Assembly: GCA_947628245.1 (NCBI GenBank)
Contig: CANQZH010000075.1
Location: forward strand, 1 to 6,013
From: an uncultured Bacilli bacterium
GTDB lineage: Bacteria > Bacillota_I > Bacilli_A > RF39 > UBA660
Direction of reading: 5' to 3'
DNA length: 6,013 bases
This document shows, piece after piece, positions 4,948 through 6,013 of the stretch (position 1 is the first letter of the stretch; the number at the start of each line of letters is the position of its first letter). A program made the position numbers and the translations under genes. The notes below the pieces were generated by a model. The model worked only from the letters and a program-made list of their open reading frames with translations. It made no database searches and was not told where the DNA came from.

Positions 4948-5833
4948 ACTTATTTATTTGATAAGATTCTTCTTCAATAGAATCAAATACTGAATGAATT
5001 TCCTGTTCTTTTACTTCAGCTTTCTTTGGTAAATCAGCCATTTTTGGTAATTCAAAGGCAGCTGGTTTAACAGGTTTTTCTTCTACTTTATCACGATTAA
5101 CATATACAGAACTAAATACATTAGGCATAACAGGTTTTGGTTTTTCTTCAATAACCGGTTTAACTTCTTTTAATTCAGTATTCATCATTGGTTCAGGAAT
5201 TTTATCTGGTTCAACTGTTTCAAAAGTTGGAAAAGTAAATTTCTTTTCTTCAATAACTGGTTTTACTTCTTCTTTTACCGGTTTGCTTATTGGTTGTTCA
5301 ACTGGTTTTGATTCTTTAAAAGATTCTAATTCTTTATTAATAGCCTCAGCTAAGGCATCAAAATCAAACTCTTTATGTTCATCAATAACTTCTTTTTCTT
5401 CTTTAACTTCTTCATTTAACACAACATTTTCCGTTTTTTCTTCTTTAGGTGGTTCTTTAACTTCTAAAGGCTTTTCTTCACTTACTTCTTTAAAAGCTTG
5501 AACATTATTCTCAACACTTGGAGTTGGAGTTGATTCTACTGGAGTAAACACAACAGGTTCTGGTTTAACTTCATTATTTGGTATTATCATAGTAGGTTCT
5601 AAATCAGGATTAACAGGTTCAACTGGTTTAATAGGCTCAACTGGAGTTGGAGCTTCAACAACAGTTGGTTTAGGTTCATTATTTTCCACTACCTCATTTT
5701 GCTTTTTACTTTGTTTTTTATCCTTACTACCCATAAATAATACTATAAAAAATAAAACAACTAATACAGCAATTGCAATTACTAAATATAGTCCAAAATT
5801 ATCCATACTATATAATTGTTCTAAAAAATCCAT
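4946..5833 (-). CDS. Membrane-anchored Pro/Glu/Lys/Val-rich protein of unknown function
   Basis: The product has 295 residues; the ATG at 5833 is preceded by AAGGTGA with 7 bases between. One transmembrane helix (about 13-34) is followed by KDKKQSKKQ, so the positive-inside rule puts the N-terminus outside and the long C-terminal part in the cytoplasm. Residues 50-275 are dominated by P, E, K and V (for example PTPVEPIKPVEPVNP) and are probably disordered. Short islands look foldable: FDFDALAEAINKELESF (156-172), NVFSSVYVN (238-246), AFELPKMADLPKK (259-271) and SVFDSIEEESYQINK (281-295). EVKPVIEEK occurs twice (189-197 and 223-231). A helix, a P-rich tether and a C-terminal part is the layout of ZipA-like division proteins, but no ZipA FtsZ-binding domain is visible and I do not claim that role. 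It is monocistronic, with its own promoter and terminator. Confidence 0.85.
   Translation of the reverse strand: MDFLEQLYSMDNFGLYLVIAIAVLVVLFFIVLFMGSKDKKQSKKQNEVVENNEPKPTVVEAPTPVEPIKPVEPVNPDLEPTMIIPNNEVKPEPVVFTPVESTPTPSVENNVQAFKEVSEEKPLEVKEPPKEEKTENVVLNEEVKEEKEVIDEHKEFDFDALAEAINKELESFKESKPVEQPISKPVKEEVKPVIEEKKFTFPTFETVEPDKIPEPMMNTELKEVKPVIEEKPKPVMPNVFSSVYVNRDKVEEKPVKPAAFELPKMADLPKKAEVKEQEIHSVFDSIEEESYQINK
5141..5269 (-). repeat. Duplicated EVKPVIEEK segment in the Pro/Glu-rich protein
   Basis: Residues 189-197 (bases 5269-5243) and 223-231 (bases 5167-5141) are identical at protein level and differ only at third codon positions. They lie in otherwise P/E/K/V-rich sequence and suggest expansion of the tether by local duplication. 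Confidence 0.6.
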
Positions 5834-5859
5834 ACACTAATCACCTTATTCTCTACTTA

Positions 5860-5889
5860 AGAATAACACAAAAAGAAGAACTAAGTCAA
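5860..5889 (-). promoter_or_regulatory. Promoter for the Pro/Glu-rich protein gene
   Basis: TTGACT (5889-5884) and TATTCT (5865-5860) are separated by 18 bases, and TG one base before the -10 makes it extended. It lies just upstream of the AAGGTGA ribosome binding site (5847-5841) and after the terminator of the preceding gene. Confidence 0.6.
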
Positions 5890-5918
5890 TGAAAACATTA
5901 AAGCGAATGTCAAATTGT

Positions 5919-5951
5919 AAAAAAAAATAAACCACTTTACATAAAGCGATT
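5919..5951 (-). terminator. Intrinsic terminator of the yneF-like gene, overlapping its stop
   Basis: AATCGCTTT (5951-5943) pairs with AAAGTGGTT (5938-5930) in a 9-bp stem with two G-U pairs and an ATGT loop. It is followed by TA and nine T (5927-5919). The TAA stop (5939-5937) begins at the last loop base and runs into the 3' arm. Confidence 0.75.
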
Positions 5952-6013
5952 CATTTGATTCATTACTTGTCTAACTTGTTTTTGACTAGGTTTTCTACCC
6001 ATACTACTCATCA
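5937..6013 (-). CDS. yneF: YneF (UPF0154) family protein, C-terminal end (runs in from the window edge)
   Basis: An open frame enters at 6013 and ends at TAA 5939-5937. The visible residues are MSSMGRKPSQKQVRQVMNQMNRFM, possibly preceded by another Met. The 'MGxKPSxKQ ... MM/MN' ending is the conserved C-terminus of the small UPF0154/YneF proteins of Firmicutes, which have one N-terminal membrane helix and unknown function. The helix would lie beyond the edge. The start and upstream neighbours cannot be seen. The assignment rests on about 24 residues but the motif is distinctive. Confidence 0.75.
   Translation of the reverse strand, partial: MSSMGRKPSQKQVRQVMNQMNRFM

Noticed and set aside
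5283..5501. Plus-strand Ser/Leu-rich reading frame of 72 codons
   Set aside because: It is the antisense of the Glu/Lys-rich coding sequence, whose GAA/AAA-type codons give Ser/Phe/Leu runs on the other strand. No ribosome binding site.
5909..5914. TTGACA hexamer as an additional -35 for the Pro/Glu-rich protein gene
   Set aside because: No acceptable -10 lies 16-18 bases downstream (the region reads CATTGAC); the TTGACT/TATTCT pair is better placed.

Overview
The window is AT-rich bacterial DNA with tightly packed genes, strong AGGAGG-type ribosome binding sites, T-box regulation and TTG as well as ATG starts. This points to a low-GC Gram-positive (Firmicutes/Bacilli-type) genome. My best guess is an uncultured gut lineage of the RF39/Mollicutes-like kind, but the lineage is inferred. 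The standard bacterial code fits: Trp is TGG throughout, and TGA acts as a stop in an ATGA gene overlap. Nearly everything lies on the minus strand; only one protein gene is on the plus strand.

Layout from left to right. (1) 1-160, minus: N-terminus of an Rpn/PDDEXK-type nuclease or putative transposase, cut by the window edge. (2) 311-1111, plus: a secreted protein with a signal peptide, a possible beta-sandwich, two degenerate Cys-bounded modules and a C-terminal NPKTG + hydrophobic + basic sorting-type signal. It ends in a terminator that shares bases with its stop codon. (3) 1136-1212, minus: tRNA-Arg(CCG) with encoded CCA and its own extended -10 promoter. (4) 1251-3714, minus: an operon led by an alanine-specific T-box riboswitch (specifier GCT). 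It encodes a small P-loop kinase resembling deoxynucleoside monophosphate kinases (TTG start) and, in a 4-base ATGA overlap, a compact alanyl-tRNA synthetase. (5) 3702-4868, minus: an AI-2E family membrane protein with a TTG start and its own promoter. The 5' strand of the T-box begins inside its last codons. (6) 4946-5833, minus: a membrane-anchored, Pro/Glu/Lys/Val-rich, probably disordered protein of unknown function. (7) 5937-6013, minus: C-terminus of a YneF (UPF0154) protein, cut by the window edge.

How the parts work together. The T-box should sense uncharged tRNA-Ala and raise expression of the kinase and alanyl-tRNA synthetase when alanine charging falls. The UGGU of the T-box matches an ACCA tRNA end, and the specifier matches alanine, so leader and synthetase agree. 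The AlaRS keeps the aminoacylation core and the editing metal ligands but lacks the editing beta-barrel and the C-Ala domain. RNA punctuation is highly compressed: three intrinsic terminators and the T-box stem I all share bases with a stop codon or the last codons of a gene.

I see no CRISPR array, insertion sequence, prophage or obvious new multi-gene system. The observations most worth following are the T-box architecture, the compact AlaRS, the kinase placed under alanine control, and the two uncharacterised surface or membrane proteins.
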